From positions 32,984-79,668 of the IMG/VR virus record IMGVR_UViG_3300030106_007250: a DNA stretch of 46,685 bases; one strand, written 5' to 3'. The notes below the pieces were generated by a model, which worked only from the letters and a program-made list of their open reading frames with translations, was not told the origin of the DNA and made no database searches. A program made the translations under genes and the position numbers. Shown here piece after piece: positions 17,340 through 25,896 of the stretch (position 1 is its first letter; each line of letters begins with the position of its first letter). The stretch is from a virus.

Positions 17340-18038
17340 GTGATTCCTTTATTTAAAAGCACGTTTAGCATAGGTCGATCCTTACTCAGAGTAGAGGATC
17401 TTATTGACATTGCTCAAAGCGGAGATGTCAAGAAGATGATATTAGTAGAAGACAACTTCTACGGATTTAGGGTTGTTAATAAAGCGTTCCTCCACGCTGA
17501 AATCCCTATGGTTTATGGAGTAAAAGTTCCCGTTGTTCAGTCAAGCATTACTGAAAAGACAAGTAAATTAATTTTTTTCCCCAAAAACAACAAAGGAGTG
17601 CATGTTGTTAGAAAACTTTATACCAAATGTTTTACCAGTGTGGGGGAGTGCCTAAATTTATCAGATCTAGGAGAAGGAGAACTTGATGATGTAAGCATTG
17701 GAGTTCCATTCTACGATTCATATGTATTCAACAACATCTTCCATTTTGGAATGTGCGATCTATTTTTAGACAAGTATGATCATTTTTACATAGAAGAATC
17801 TAATAACCACCCATTTGATTTTCAGATAAGTGCAGCACTCAAGAAACTAAAAGTCAAAACAGAAAAGTGCAAAAGCATATATTACAGAAATAAGGATGAC
17901 TTTGAAGCATTCCAAATGTATAAAGCTGTCTGCAACAGAAAGCAGGGAAGAGTGCCTACTTTCAGCAATCCTCGTCTTAATGACTTTGCCTCCAATGAAT
18001 TTTGCTACGAATCATATTTAGAAAATGTTGCCAAGTAA
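17340..18038 (+). CDS. Stand-alone PHP-like N-terminal domain of DNA polymerase III alpha, degenerate
   Basis: A protein of 232 residues with a GTG start at 17340. The segment FKSTFSIGRSLLRVEDLIDI aligns with the HxHxxYSxxDG start of DnaE, and AEIPMVYGVKVPVV aligns with the GIKPIIGVE strand. The metal-binding histidines are gone (KST replaces HxH). Its last 45 residues (KDDFEAFQMYKAV onwards) match the DnaE stretch that leads into the polymerase core. The exonuclease and polymerase core follow in overlapping genes, so this is very probably a structural alpha-subunit piece encoded separately. The assignment rests on alignment by eye. Confidence 0.66.
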   Translation: MIPLFKSTFSIGRSLLRVEDLIDIAQSGDVKKMILVEDNFYGFRVVNKAFLHAEIPMVYGVKVPVVQSSITEKTSKLIFFPKNNKGVHVVRKLYTKCFTSVGECLNLSDLGEGELDDVSIGVPFYDSYVFNNIFHFGMCDLFLDKYDHFYIEESNNHPFDFQISAALKKLKVKTEKCKSIYYRNKDDFEAFQMYKAVCNRKQGRVPTFSNPRLNDFASNEFCYESYLENVAK

Positions 18039-18639
18039 TCAAAAATATTTAGTATTCGATACTGAAACAGAAGGTTTAAATTTATTCTCTTCTAAAACAT
18101 GGCAGCTATCTTGGATAGTCTGTCAGGGAAACAAGACATTAGAAACTCATGACGAGTTTATAATTCACAAAGAATTAAATATCCCTGAAGTAGTCAAGAA
18201 GATCACGGGGTTTAATTGGGATACTTATAACAGAAAAGCTAAACCTTTAGACGAGGTTTGGAGCAAGTTCGAAAAGTATATATTTGACCCTCAATACATT
18301 GTAGTGGGACAAAACCTTTTAGGCTTCGATGTTTACATGCTTGCTGTATTACAAAGGCTGTTGGGTCAAGAGCCAGATTATTCTTACTTGCCTCGTATTT
18401 TAGACACAAGAGCTTTAGGCAAAGCTTACAGAGAAGAGTTAGAAAGACCCAAGGGTAACTTGCTGAGTTGGCAATATAAGATAATTAACGACAGAAGACT
18501 CAAGGCAAAGGTTTCTCAAAACCAACTTCTAAAGTTTTTCGACATAGATTTTGATGAGAGTAAATTACACAATGCTCTTTATGATATTAAGATGTGTTAC
18601 CAAATCTTTCTGAAACTCAAGAAATACATGGACCTGTAA
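18025..18639 (+). CDS. DnaQ-like DEDDh 3'-5' proofreading exonuclease
   Basis: A protein of 204 residues. YLVFDTETEGL gives the first Asp-Glu pair near residues 12-14, VVGQNLLGFDVYML the second aspartate, and LHNALYDIKMCY the terminal His-x5-Asp. This is a complete DEDDh set, so the enzyme should be active. It stands between the PHP-like piece (14-base overlap) and the polymerase core (TAATG), the position expected for a proofreading subunit. The gene order PHP, exonuclease, polymerase matches the domain order of PolC, although the polymerase motifs look DnaE-like. Confidence 0.87.
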   Translation: MLPSNQKYLVFDTETEGLNLFSSKTWQLSWIVCQGNKTLETHDEFIIHKELNIPEVVKKITGFNWDTYNRKAKPLDEVWSKFEKYIFDPQYIVVGQNLLGFDVYMLAVLQRLLGQEPDYSYLPRILDTRALGKAYREELERPKGNLLSWQYKIINDRRLKAKVSQNQLLKFFDIDFDESKLHNALYDIKMCYQIFLKLKKYMDL

Positions 18640-21197
18640 TGTTTGAAGATTTTACACCATACGATGATTGTGAACCTGCGGGAGTTGAGCTTCCTAAAAC
18701 AATCGTTGACCCTGCTAAGCTAGAAGAAATAGGGCTTGGTCCCGATAGTTCTACAAAAGACATTCTATATGAATTAACCAGAAAAGGTTTGCGTGATAAA
18801 GGTATCACAAAATATGAAAATAAAAAAGTTTATTTTGATAGAGCAAAGCAAGAGTTAGAAACTTTTGAAGAGCTTGGTTTTACAGATTATATCTTACTTA
18901 ACTGGGATGTTTTAAATTTTTGTCATGACAACAATATTCCAACTGGTGCTGGCCGTGGTTCTGCTGCTGGCTCTCTTGTTCTATATCTGCTCGGAGTAAC
19001 AAACATTGACCCAATCCCCCACGATTTGTTTTTTGAGAGATTTGTGTCTAAATCTAGAGCAAAGAAAGTCACTGATAAAAGAGGTAAAGAGTTTCTAGTT
19101 GGAAGCCTTTTACCTGATGTAGATTCAGATATTTCTTACGAGCAAAGGTATAAAGTCATTCAATATATTGAGCGCAAGCACGAAGGAAAGACTGCTAAAA
19201 TACTAACCTTTAACACCTTTAGCGCCAAGCTGTGCATAAGAGAGGCTACGAAATACTTTGATGAAGTAAAAGAAGACCAAGCTAATCAAGTATCAGACAT
19301 GATACCTAAACTGCACGGCAATGTGTTTCCCTTAGAGCAAGCCAGAGAAGAAAGCGGTAAATTTAAAAGATGGGTAAGAGACCACAAAAGGACTTTTAAA
19401 AATGCATTAAAAATAGAGAACTTACCTAAGAATACTGGAGTTCACCCATCTGGCATAGCAATCTGTTCTGAGAAAATAGAGAACGTAGTCCCATTGCAAA
19501 AAACTAAAGATGGAGATTTAGTGACAGGTTACGACATGTCAGATGTTGCTGACCTAATGGTTAAGTTTGACATTCTTGGCTTAAGAACACTAACTATTGC
19601 TCATAAAACCTGCGAAAAAGTTGGTATAAAAATTGAAGATGTAGATCCTAATTCTCAAATTATTTACGATATATTACAGGATTTCAGACATCCTGTAGGT
19701 CTTTTTCAGATATCGGCTGAAACAAACTTTAAGGTATGTAGGCAGATCAAGCCAGATGACTTAAATGAACTTTCTGACGTTGTAGCCCTAGCTCGACCAG
19801 CAGCACTTGAGTTTGTTGACACATATAGAGATAATAAAAACAACTCATTAGTGCAGGAAATACATCCTGAGCTAGACAAGATACTTTCTTGGTCAAAAAA
19901 TGTTATCCTGTATCAAGAGCAATTGATGCAGATAGCTCACAAAGTTTTCGGCCTCACTCTTGAAGAAGCGGAGGTGTTAAGGAGAATTGTTGGCAAGAAA
20001 AAAGTTGATGAAATGCCTAAGTGGAAAGATAGGATTTATGAAGCCGCTCGTTCTAGAGAACTGACTGATCAGATAGCTGACTTTTATTGGAATTCATTGA
20101 TAGCCGCTTCCCATTATTCTTTTAACAAATCTCACAGCTTTGCTTATGCAGATTTAGCCGCTAAAACAGTTTTTCTAAAACATAACTATCCTAAAGAATT
20201 CTTTCTTTCTGTTCTTGAGTGCGCCGAGTTTGACCCAGAACCATTAACTACTATATCTGGGGTTAATGAAGAGTTAGAGGATTTTGGAATTAAGATGCTT
20301 CCTCCTTGCTTATTTAAATCAGATTTTGATTTTAAGATAGAAGGGCAAGACATTAGATACGGATTAAATAGTATTAAAGGAATCTCTCTTAAAGCAATGG
20401 AGAGTCTTGTAGAGTTCAGAGGGATAGAGTTTTCAAACAAATATGAGGTATTTCTAGCTGCCAGACAGTGCGGTATCAACATCTCTGTGCTTGCGGCTTT
20501 AATCCAAGCTGGAACGATGGACCATGCGGGAACTAATAGAACCCGCATGGTCCTAGAGGCACAAGCATTCAACCTTCTTACAGACAGAGAAAAAAGAAAC
20601 TTTTGCAAGATAGGGGAAAGGTTTGGATATGATATACTTGATGCAATATCAGAGGTTATAGGCAAGGAAATTTTAGGAGATGACAACAAGCCTATCATGT
20701 CTGAAAAGAGATTTAAAACATTTAAAAGTAAGTTTGATCAGTATAAAAAAATATATTCTCAAAACAGAAAGCATGAGATGTTTGCCAAGTGGAGATATGA
20801 AAGCTCGCTACTTGGCTATAGTTATTCGCATGATTTAAGAGAGTGTTTTAAAGAGAGATATCCCAACCTCCAAGACCTAAAAGTTGTTTCAGAGTTACCT
20901 GAAAGAGAAAAATTTCAAGTTGCGGGAGAGGTAAAAGATTTTTTTACAAGAACCTCTCAAAACGGTAATAAGTATATGATAATATCTCTTGCGGATAATA
21001 CAGCTACTAAGAACTTCCTATTCATGGATACAAGCAGAGGTAATAAACTAACAGATTTTCTACAGTATAATAAATTGAAAAAAACCCAAGTTATTATTGT
21101 AAATGGCTCTAAAAGTAGAGATAGCTTCTTTGTCGAAACAATCAAACCTATTGATACCGACATTTACATGAAACTGAGGGAGGTTAAAAGTGATTAA
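18639..21197 (+). CDS. dnaE: DNA polymerase III alpha subunit, catalytic core (no PHP domain)
   Basis: A protein of 852 residues from the ATG at 18639, fused to the upstream stop; the in-frame ATG 45 bases earlier lies inside the exonuclease gene. Palm motifs are present: GAGRGSAAGS near residues 103-112, PDVDSD near 159-164 (catalytic aspartates) and VKFDILGLRTLT near 310. Finger motifs YQEQLMQIA, LRRIVGKKK and NKSHSFAYA follow. A C-terminal OB domain begins at FQVAGEVKDF. The PHP domain and the tau-binding end are absent, hence a length well below the 1,160 of E. coli DnaE. It is the main replicase. Confidence 0.93.
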   Translation: MFEDFTPYDDCEPAGVELPKTIVDPAKLEEIGLGPDSSTKDILYELTRKGLRDKGITKYENKKVYFDRAKQELETFEELGFTDYILLNWDVLNFCHDNNIPTGAGRGSAAGSLVLYLLGVTNIDPIPHDLFFERFVSKSRAKKVTDKRGKEFLVGSLLPDVDSDISYEQRYKVIQYIERKHEGKTAKILTFNTFSAKLCIREATKYFDEVKEDQANQVSDMIPKLHGNVFPLEQAREESGKFKRWVRDHKRTFKNALKIENLPKNTGVHPSGIAICSEKIENVVPLQKTKDGDLVTGYDMSDVADLMVKFDILGLRTLTIAHKTCEKVGIKIEDVDPNSQIIYDILQDFRHPVGLFQISAETNFKVCRQIKPDDLNELSDVVALARPAALEFVDTYRDNKNNSLVQEIHPELDKILSWSKNVILYQEQLMQIAHKVFGLTLEEAEVLRRIVGKKKVDEMPKWKDRIYEAARSRELTDQIADFYWNSLIAASHYSFNKSHSFAYADLAAKTVFLKHNYPKEFFLSVLECAEFDPEPLTTISGVNEELEDFGIKMLPPCLFKSDFDFKIEGQDIRYGLNSIKGISLKAMESLVEFRGIEFSNKYEVFLAARQCGINISVLAALIQAGTMDHAGTNRTRMVLEAQAFNLLTDREKRNFCKIGERFGYDILDAISEVIGKEILGDDNKPIMSEKRFKTFKSKFDQYKKIYSQNRKHEMFAKWRYESSLLGYSYSHDLRECFKERYPNLQDLKVVSELPEREKFQVAGEVKDFFTRTSQNGNKYMIISLADNTATKNFLFMDTSRGNKLTDFLQYNKLKKTQVIIVNGSKSRDSFFVETIKPIDTDIYMKLREVKSD

Positions 21198-23529
21198 CTT
21201 ACCCTTAACCCCTCATTTAGAGGGTATTCTTGAAAAATCAAAAGACCTTTCTCTGATTCTTAAGAGAAATGGAGTGGACGTTGATTTATTCCTTCACTGC
21301 TTCTTAAATGATCTTAGTCAGTCCTGTAAGTCCATATTTAAGGCTGTTAATATTGACGTTAAAGATATACTTAAGGAGTCTAGACTAGTCTTGAGTAGCA
21401 AAAGGGAAAATAAAACTCCTACTAGAAAAATAAAAACAGATGTAAGAAAACTTTTATTAGCGGCTGAAGATTTAGCAAAAGTAAATTTTGATTTAGATTA
21501 CATTTCTCCAGAAATAATCTTACTCGCCTTTCTTGATGACTCACATTGCCCAAAGGCGTTTAAAAAATTATACCCGAAAGGAGATAAGGAAGCGGATTCT
21601 ACTGTTTTCGCGATCATAACAGAATGTTCCCTAGCTGTAAAAGATTTCGAACCCGACAAGATTACAAACATAGATACAGAAACTCCCGAAGACTGGATTG
21701 ACATGTTTGATAAAAACGAAATTCTTTCTCAGTTCGCGGAAAATTTAAACTTAAAGGCTATTAATAAAGAGTTTGATAAGATTGTAGATTTTGACGGAAA
21801 AATTGACGAGCTAGCCACTATTTTATGCAGAAAAAAGAAACCTAACGCAATTCTTGTTGGTCCAGCAGGAACAGGTAAAACCACCTTAGTAGAAGGTTTG
21901 GCTCAAAAAATAGTAGAGGGGGATGCCCCAGAACTTATTGCTAATAAAGTTATATATTCTGTTAGTTTATCTAGTATGGTGGCTGGCACTGAATACAGAG
22001 GTCAATTTGAAAAAAGGTTAGAAGACTTTGTTAATGAGGCTAAAAAATATACCAACCTTATTCTTTTCATAGACGAGGTTCACACACTCATAGGAGCAGG
22101 AGGTGCTAACAACAATTCTTTAGAAGCTTCTAATATTCTAAAGCCAGAATTAGCAAGAGGCACAATAAGCTGCATAGGTGCGACTACTATTAACGAGTAT
22201 ACAAATACTATCAAAAAAGATACCGCATTAGATAGAAGGTTTGAAAGAGTTATTATAAAAGAACCCTCTAAGTTTCAAATGCAGGAAATCCTTCCGACAA
22301 TTATTTCACATTACGAAGATTTTCATGGAGTAGAATACAGTGAAAACTTTCTTAATAATATAATTGATTTTTGTGAAAAATATATTCCCAATAAGTTTTA
22401 TCCAGACAAGGCTATAGACATCATTGACCACTGTGGTGCTCAAGCTAAAGTCAGTTTTTGGCACTTTACTCCATCAATCAAATCCATACAATTAGAGACA
22501 GTGGAGGCGGCTCTACACCCAAAGAAAGACCATGCCATATTACTTGAAAAACTAAATGAGAGCTTAGAGAAATGGTCAGGAGAGATGGATGACAAGAAGC
22601 CTAAGGTAAAACTACAACACCTAAAAGACTTCTTCGACAGAAAAAGAAATCCCTTAAATAAAAAATCAAATATTGATAAGGTCTTTTCTTGTCTGAGTAA
22701 TTCTTTAGTTGGTCAGTCCAAACTCTTAGAAAACTTAAAAAATAAATTAATTCTTTCGGGTGTGGGTATTAAGAAAACTGATAAATTTAGCTCTCCAGAT
22801 TGCTTCGTTGTTAGCGGTCCTGTTTCTAGCGGGAAGTCTTACTTTGTAGATTTATTAAAAAGCTCTTTAGAAAAATGCGGAATCAATGTGCTTTCATATA
22901 GTGGGGTTCATTTTGCTGATACTTTTGCCCCTCACAAGGTCGCCACTTCACAAGGAAACAATACTTCTCTTTGTGAAAAAGTTCTAATATCACCAAATAG
23001 CGTCATAATCATAGATGATTTTCACAAAGTTGATAACTCAGCTATTCCTTTATTTAATCAAATTTTTAAACACGGGAAGTTCCAAATGAATAATGGAGAT
23101 GTGGCTGATTTTACTAACTGCAAAATATTTCTTACAAGCTCCATCTCTAGTAGCCAATCCTCTATGGGCTTCCAAGGAGCCTCTTCCAATAAGGATAATT
23201 TAATTATCCACCCAGATATTCTATCTCTTGTAGATGAATCTTTTCCGCTGACTGACCTAGATGAAAAAGGTTTGAGGAGACTCTTGTGGATGAAATTAAA
23301 AAGATTAAAAAATACATTACAAGATAATGATATTTGTCTAAGCTTTACATTTGGATACATTAAAACAATCATAGAAAACCTATCTAAAGCAAAAAACAAA
23401 ACAGAAGCTTTAAATAAAAAAATATTATCAGAGATAACACCCTTGGTTTCTGAATGTATTTTAAGTGGTCAAAAAAATATTCAACTTTCTGTTGACAAAA
23501 TTACAAAGCCAGTCGATCATACTGTGTGA
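21190..23529 (+). CDS. ClpA/ClpC-like double AAA+ unfoldase
   Basis: A protein of 779 residues with a GTG start that overlaps the polymerase stop by 8 bases. Clp_N-like repeats occupy about residues 1-125. D1 is canonical: Walker A GPAGTGKT near 224, Walker B LFIDEVH near 293, sensor GATT and arginine segment DRRFERV. D2 has Walker A GPVSSGKS near 543, but Walker B reads IIIDDFHK (Glu to Asp), and the usual NRxD arginine is replaced (SLVDESF). A Met-Gly-Phe tripeptide near 659 sits where ClpA/ClpC carry their IGF/LGF ClpP-docking loop. No ClpP is encoded here, so use of host ClpP is inferred. Confidence 0.88.
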   Translation: MINLPLTPHLEGILEKSKDLSLILKRNGVDVDLFLHCFLNDLSQSCKSIFKAVNIDVKDILKESRLVLSSKRENKTPTRKIKTDVRKLLLAAEDLAKVNFDLDYISPEIILLAFLDDSHCPKAFKKLYPKGDKEADSTVFAIITECSLAVKDFEPDKITNIDTETPEDWIDMFDKNEILSQFAENLNLKAINKEFDKIVDFDGKIDELATILCRKKKPNAILVGPAGTGKTTLVEGLAQKIVEGDAPELIANKVIYSVSLSSMVAGTEYRGQFEKRLEDFVNEAKKYTNLILFIDEVHTLIGAGGANNNSLEASNILKPELARGTISCIGATTINEYTNTIKKDTALDRRFERVIIKEPSKFQMQEILPTIISHYEDFHGVEYSENFLNNIIDFCEKYIPNKFYPDKAIDIIDHCGAQAKVSFWHFTPSIKSIQLETVEAALHPKKDHAILLEKLNESLEKWSGEMDDKKPKVKLQHLKDFFDRKRNPLNKKSNIDKVFSCLSNSLVGQSKLLENLKNKLILSGVGIKKTDKFSSPDCFVVSGPVSSGKSYFVDLLKSSLEKCGINVLSYSGVHFADTFAPHKVATSQGNNTSLCEKVLISPNSVIIIDDFHKVDNSAIPLFNQIFKHGKFQMNNGDVADFTNCKIFLTSSISSSQSSMGFQGASSNKDNLIIHPDILSLVDESFPLTDLDEKGLRRLLWMKLKRLKNTLQDNDICLSFTFGYIKTIIENLSKAKNKTEALNKKILSEITPLVSECILSGQKNIQLSVDKITKPVDHTV

Positions 23530-23690
23530 AAGGTTTGGTAGCAAAGAAAATTCGTAAACTTATTGGATATGACAAAAATAATGACAATCCAGTTCAAAGA
23601 AAACTTTACAAGAAACTTAAAGGGCAGTATCTTGCTCTAGGCGCGAAAAGATTTTGGGAAAGCGTCGAAGGAAGATTTAATAACAAATAA
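23526..23690 (+). CDS. Small basic protein of unknown function
   Basis: A 54-residue protein with a GTG start at 23526 that overlaps the unfoldase stop by 4 bases (GTGA). It begins MKGLVAKKIRKLIGY and contains RKLYKKLKGQYLALGAKRFW; it is strongly basic and has a hydrophobic-aromatic end. The overlap and the exact fill of the gap before 23697 support coding. The charge suggests nucleic-acid or membrane contact, but no family is recognised. Confidence 0.65.
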   Translation: MKGLVAKKIRKLIGYDKNNDNPVQRKLYKKLKGQYLALGAKRFWESVEGRFNNK

Positions 23691-23696
23691 TAAATT

Positions 23697-23915
23697 ATGA
23701 GTGAAGATAACACTAAAGAAAAAAGTGACTGGAGTAAGCGCGAATTAGGTGCTCTCTGGAGAGTTGACGGACAAAAACAGTCGTATTATAGCGGCACCAT
23801 TAAAGATGCTGATGGCAATCAGGTCAAGATTGTCTGCTTCCCTAATTCCTTTAAGGAAAAAGGTTCCAACCAGCCTGACATCAGGATCTATGCTAGCAAG
23901 GAGGAAAACGAGTAA
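23697..23915 (+). CDS. Small conserved-type protein (DUF736-like)
   Basis: A 72-residue protein. The pattern DWSKRELGALWRVDG, YYSGTI, VKIVCFPNSFKEKG and QPDIRIYAS resembles small proteins widespread in phages and plasmids, in which a KREIGALW opening and an F-N-K-x-PD-x-R-x-Y ending are shared. They are probably compact beta proteins. Biochemical function is unknown. It is separated from the previous gene by six bases without a clear ribosome-binding site, and is followed by a gene with a strong one. Confidence 0.7.
   Translation: MSEDNTKEKSDWSKRELGALWRVDGQKQSYYSGTIKDADGNQVKIVCFPNSFKEKGSNQPDIRIYASKEENE
23898..23904 (+). promoter_or_regulatory. Strong Shine-Dalgarno site
   Basis: AAGGAGG lies 10 bases before the ATG at 23915. 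Such a strong site is rare in this window, where most starts overlap a stop codon or lack a leader. It suggests high independent translation of the small gene at 23915. Confidence 0.7.
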
Positions 23916-24139
23916 TGACTGATGACGAAGAAAAAAAACTCAGCGCCCTACTCACCTCAGAGATGGTTTCTAGGGTTACATTGGCTGAATCTATTAATAT
24001 CATCCACAGCATGGCTGTTGGAGAAGTAAAAGCTAATTTGGAGAAAATGTCTGAAGAAGAAAAGAAGTCTGCTTTAGAGGAATTGACCACCAAAGCTGAA
24101 GAAGCCATAAAAAAAACGAAAGCAGAACAGGTAGAATAA
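23915..24139 (+). CDS. Small helical acidic protein of unknown function
   Basis: A 74-residue protein opening MTDDEEKKLSALLTSEM. It is almost wholly alpha-helical in character, with a charged, coiled-coil-like second half (SEEEKKSALEELTTKAEEA). Start and upstream stop share a base (TAATG), and a strong ribosome-binding site precedes it. It looks like a small scaffold or adaptor-type protein, but nothing identifies it. Confidence 0.7.
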   Translation: MTDDEEKKLSALLTSEMVSRVTLAESINIIHSMAVGEVKANLEKMSEEEKKSALEELTTKAEEAIKKTKAEQVE

Positions 24140-24144
24140 GTGTA
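24140..24144 (+). promoter_or_regulatory. GTGTA motif 16 bases before a start codon
   Basis: GTGTA follows the stop codon of the previous gene directly and stands 16 bases before the ATG at 24156. No -35 sequence is evident. If it is a -10-type element, the transcript would start at or very near the ATG. Confidence 0.45.
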
Positions 24145-24155
24145 AAACACTAAAA

Positions 24156-24713
24156 ATGCCTTATTCAGTTTTTTTTGTTGATCAAAAGCTCCGTCAAAGC
24201 CTTTCCTTTGATGCGGATATCAAATTCCCTAATAGTTCAGAATACACTAAAAAAATATGGGTTTTGAAGGAATACAGGAAGGCGAACGGAGAAATTGATT
24301 TAGTTGAAAAAAAGTCTGAGGAAAAATTTGCCAAAACTTACTCGTCTTTTTCGATAGCAAAATCCTTCAAGGGGGATGAGCTTATTGTCGAATTAATTGA
24401 AAATATTAAATTTTCTGACAGTTTTGATTATTTTTCAAAAGCTGAGCTAGAGCGAGATACAGGAGACAAGGAACTAGACAAAATACTTTCTTATATTAAT
24501 AAGTCAGAATCTCCACACAATGCTATAGTTTCTTTAATTTTTGGCTCTACAGAGTTTGACACAGAACTTAATGAAGAGCAAAAAACAACTATTCAGGAGT
24601 TATTCGGACTAACTTCACCCCTTCCTAAGTTTGGTGATTTTAAGCATGATCAAGATTGTTCTTATGTAAAGGATAAGCGGGAGTGCGACTGTAGGTGCAG
24701 TGACAACAAATAG
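24156..24713 (+). CDS. Protein of unknown function with a cysteine-rich tail
   Basis: A protein of 185 residues starting MPYSVFFVDQKLRQ. The body is acidic and mixed alpha/beta in character, and the C terminus has a cysteine cluster (CSYVKDKRECDCRCSDNK) that could bind metal. It is preceded by a GTGTA motif rather than a ribosome-binding site. The following epimerase begins inside its 3' end with a 14-base overlap. No family is recognised. Its position at the end of the replication block and before the sugar gene gives no firm hint. Confidence 0.65.
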   Translation: MPYSVFFVDQKLRQSLSFDADIKFPNSSEYTKKIWVLKEYRKANGEIDLVEKKSEEKFAKTYSSFSIAKSFKGDELIVELIENIKFSDSFDYFSKAELERDTGDKELDKILSYINKSESPHNAIVSLIFGSTEFDTELNEEQKTTIQELFGLTSPLPKFGDFKHDQDCSYVKDKRECDCRCSDNK

Positions 24714-25542
24714 AGTATTAATAACTGGGGCGGGAGGATTCATAGGCGGCACACTTGCCGCTTATTTAGATCATAGAGGTTACGAGGTAACAAAGTTTGA
24801 TATAAATCTTGGTAACTCAGGTTTTCCTGACTTAGCGAATCAAGATATAGTTATACATCTTGGCGCAAACTCTAGCACCACTGAAACTAATCTCCAAAAA
24901 ATATTGGAGCAAAATTTTGAATATTCAGTGGATTTATATGAAATGTGCGAGCTTTATGAGATCAAATTTCAATATGCTAGCAGTGCGGCGGTTTATGGGA
25001 CATCAAAAACATTTAAAGAGAGCAATTTCTGCAAACCTCTTAGTCCTTATGCTTTTAGTAAATATATGTTTGATTGTTGGTTAATGAATCAACAGTATCC
25101 CTATCAAGGTTTCAGGTATTTTAATGTTTATGGTTTTGGAGAAGACAAAAAAGGCGATCAAGCCAGCCCTGTTTTTAAATTTATTAAGCAAGCTTTGTCT
25201 AGTGGAGAGATAAAGATTTTTGAGAATAGCGAAAAATATAAAAGAGATTTTATATCTGTAGAAGATGTTTGTGAGATACATTACAGGATGCTCCAAAGCC
25301 CATCTACAGGTATTTTCAATATAGGAACAGGCAATCCTATTTCTTTTAGAGATGTAGCAGATATAGTTAAAGCAAATGCTCACTGCACAATAAAAGAGAT
25401 ACCAATGCCCAAAGAGTTAAAGGGACAATACCAAAAGTTTACTAAGTCTGATAATTCAAAAATACTGGAAATTATAGGGGAATATGACTGGAAAAGTGTA
25501 AAAGAGTATGTAGAAGAGAATATTGATGTTTTCCTTAATTAA
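24700..25542 (+). CDS. hldD: ADP-L-glycero-D-manno-heptose 6-epimerase-like protein
   Basis: A protein of 280 residues with a GTG start overlapping the previous gene by 14 bases. NAD motif GAGGFIGGTLAAYL, then VIHLGANSSTTETN, YASSAAVYG and SPYAFSKYMFD. The LGA-SSTTE block and the YASSAAxYG/YxxxK pair are characteristic of HldD (RfaD). Known reaction: conversion of ADP-D-glycero- to ADP-L-glycero-D-manno-heptose, the last step of heptose activation for lipopolysaccharide. The two HldE half-enzymes lie 6-8 kb downstream. It is slightly shorter than the usual 310 residues. Confidence 0.82.
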   Translation: MTTNRVLITGAGGFIGGTLAAYLDHRGYEVTKFDINLGNSGFPDLANQDIVIHLGANSSTTETNLQKILEQNFEYSVDLYEMCELYEIKFQYASSAAVYGTSKTFKESNFCKPLSPYAFSKYMFDCWLMNQQYPYQGFRYFNVYGFGEDKKGDQASPVFKFIKQALSSGEIKIFENSEKYKRDFISVEDVCEIHYRMLQSPSTGIFNIGTGNPISFRDVADIVKANAHCTIKEIPMPKELKGQYQKFTKSDNSKILEIIGEYDWKSVKEYVEENIDVFLN

Positions 25543-25792
25543 ATCTGTTTTAAAATCAATTGAGCTATTTTTATCTTTAAAAAATAAGACTTTCTACCTA
25601 CAATTAAAACGAGACCATGAAGAAGAAAGAAAAAGAATTATTCAAGAACTTGAAGACATTAGGTCTAATGGCGGTGATGCCGACCGTGCTGATCTCCTGC
25701 GCGACGAACTCATCCGTGAAGACAACTCCTTTAAACATCTATCAACCTTCTACTCTCAGTTTGACAAAAGGGATTCCAATAGAAACAAGTAA
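25526..25792 (+). CDS. Putative inner-membrane spanin-like protein (encloses the lipoprotein gene)
   Basis: An 88-residue protein from the ATG at 25526; an upstream TTG is less likely. An amphipathic or weakly hydrophobic N-terminal helix (FSLIKSVLKSIELFLSL) is followed by a charged helix (KRDHEEERKRIIQELEDI), like the coiled-coil part of i-spanins. A lipoprotein gene begins inside it in the +1 frame, the classical Rz/Rz1 layout. The membrane anchor is weaker than normal for an i-spanin, so function rests mainly on architecture. It overlaps the epimerase stop by 17 bases. Confidence 0.55.
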   Translation: MFSLIKSVLKSIELFLSLKNKTFYLQLKRDHEEERKRIIQELEDIRSNGGDADRADLLRDELIREDNSFKHLSTFYSQFDKRDSNRNK

Positions 25793-25886
25793 AGGGATTT
25801 ACACCCCTCAAAACGATGAAATTTGGCATTCTGATGTTAGATTTAGGAGGTTAGAGAGACAGCTTTATTTCCCTAGCGGAAAATAA
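25617..25886 (+). CDS. Outer-membrane lipoprotein, probable o-spanin (Rz1-like)
   Basis: An 89-residue protein translated in the +1 frame relative to the gene around it. The signal sequence ends in a lipobox, VLISCA, with the lipidated cysteine at residue 28 after a hydrophobic GLMAVMPTVLIS stretch. The mature part is about 60 residues and contains several prolines, like known o-spanins. Known role: together with the i-spanin, fusion of inner and outer membranes at the last step of lysis in Gram-negative hosts. Holin and endolysin genes lie 1.4-2.3 kb downstream. Confidence 0.68.
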   Translation: MKKKEKELFKNLKTLGLMAVMPTVLISCATNSSVKTTPLNIYQPSTLSLTKGIPIETSKGIYTPQNDEIWHSDVRFRRLERQLYFPSGK

Positions 25887-25896
25887 ATGCTTTTAA

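Noticed and set aside
20186-20698. Minus-strand ORF of 170 codons within the polymerase core
   Set aside because: It lies fully opposite conserved polymerase sequence, has serine/leucine-rich antisense-like composition and shows no recognisable motif.
24860-25084. Plus-strand ORF of 74 codons inside the epimerase gene
   Set aside because: It is wholly contained in a well-supported NAD-dependent epimerase frame and has no start signal or plausible protein character.
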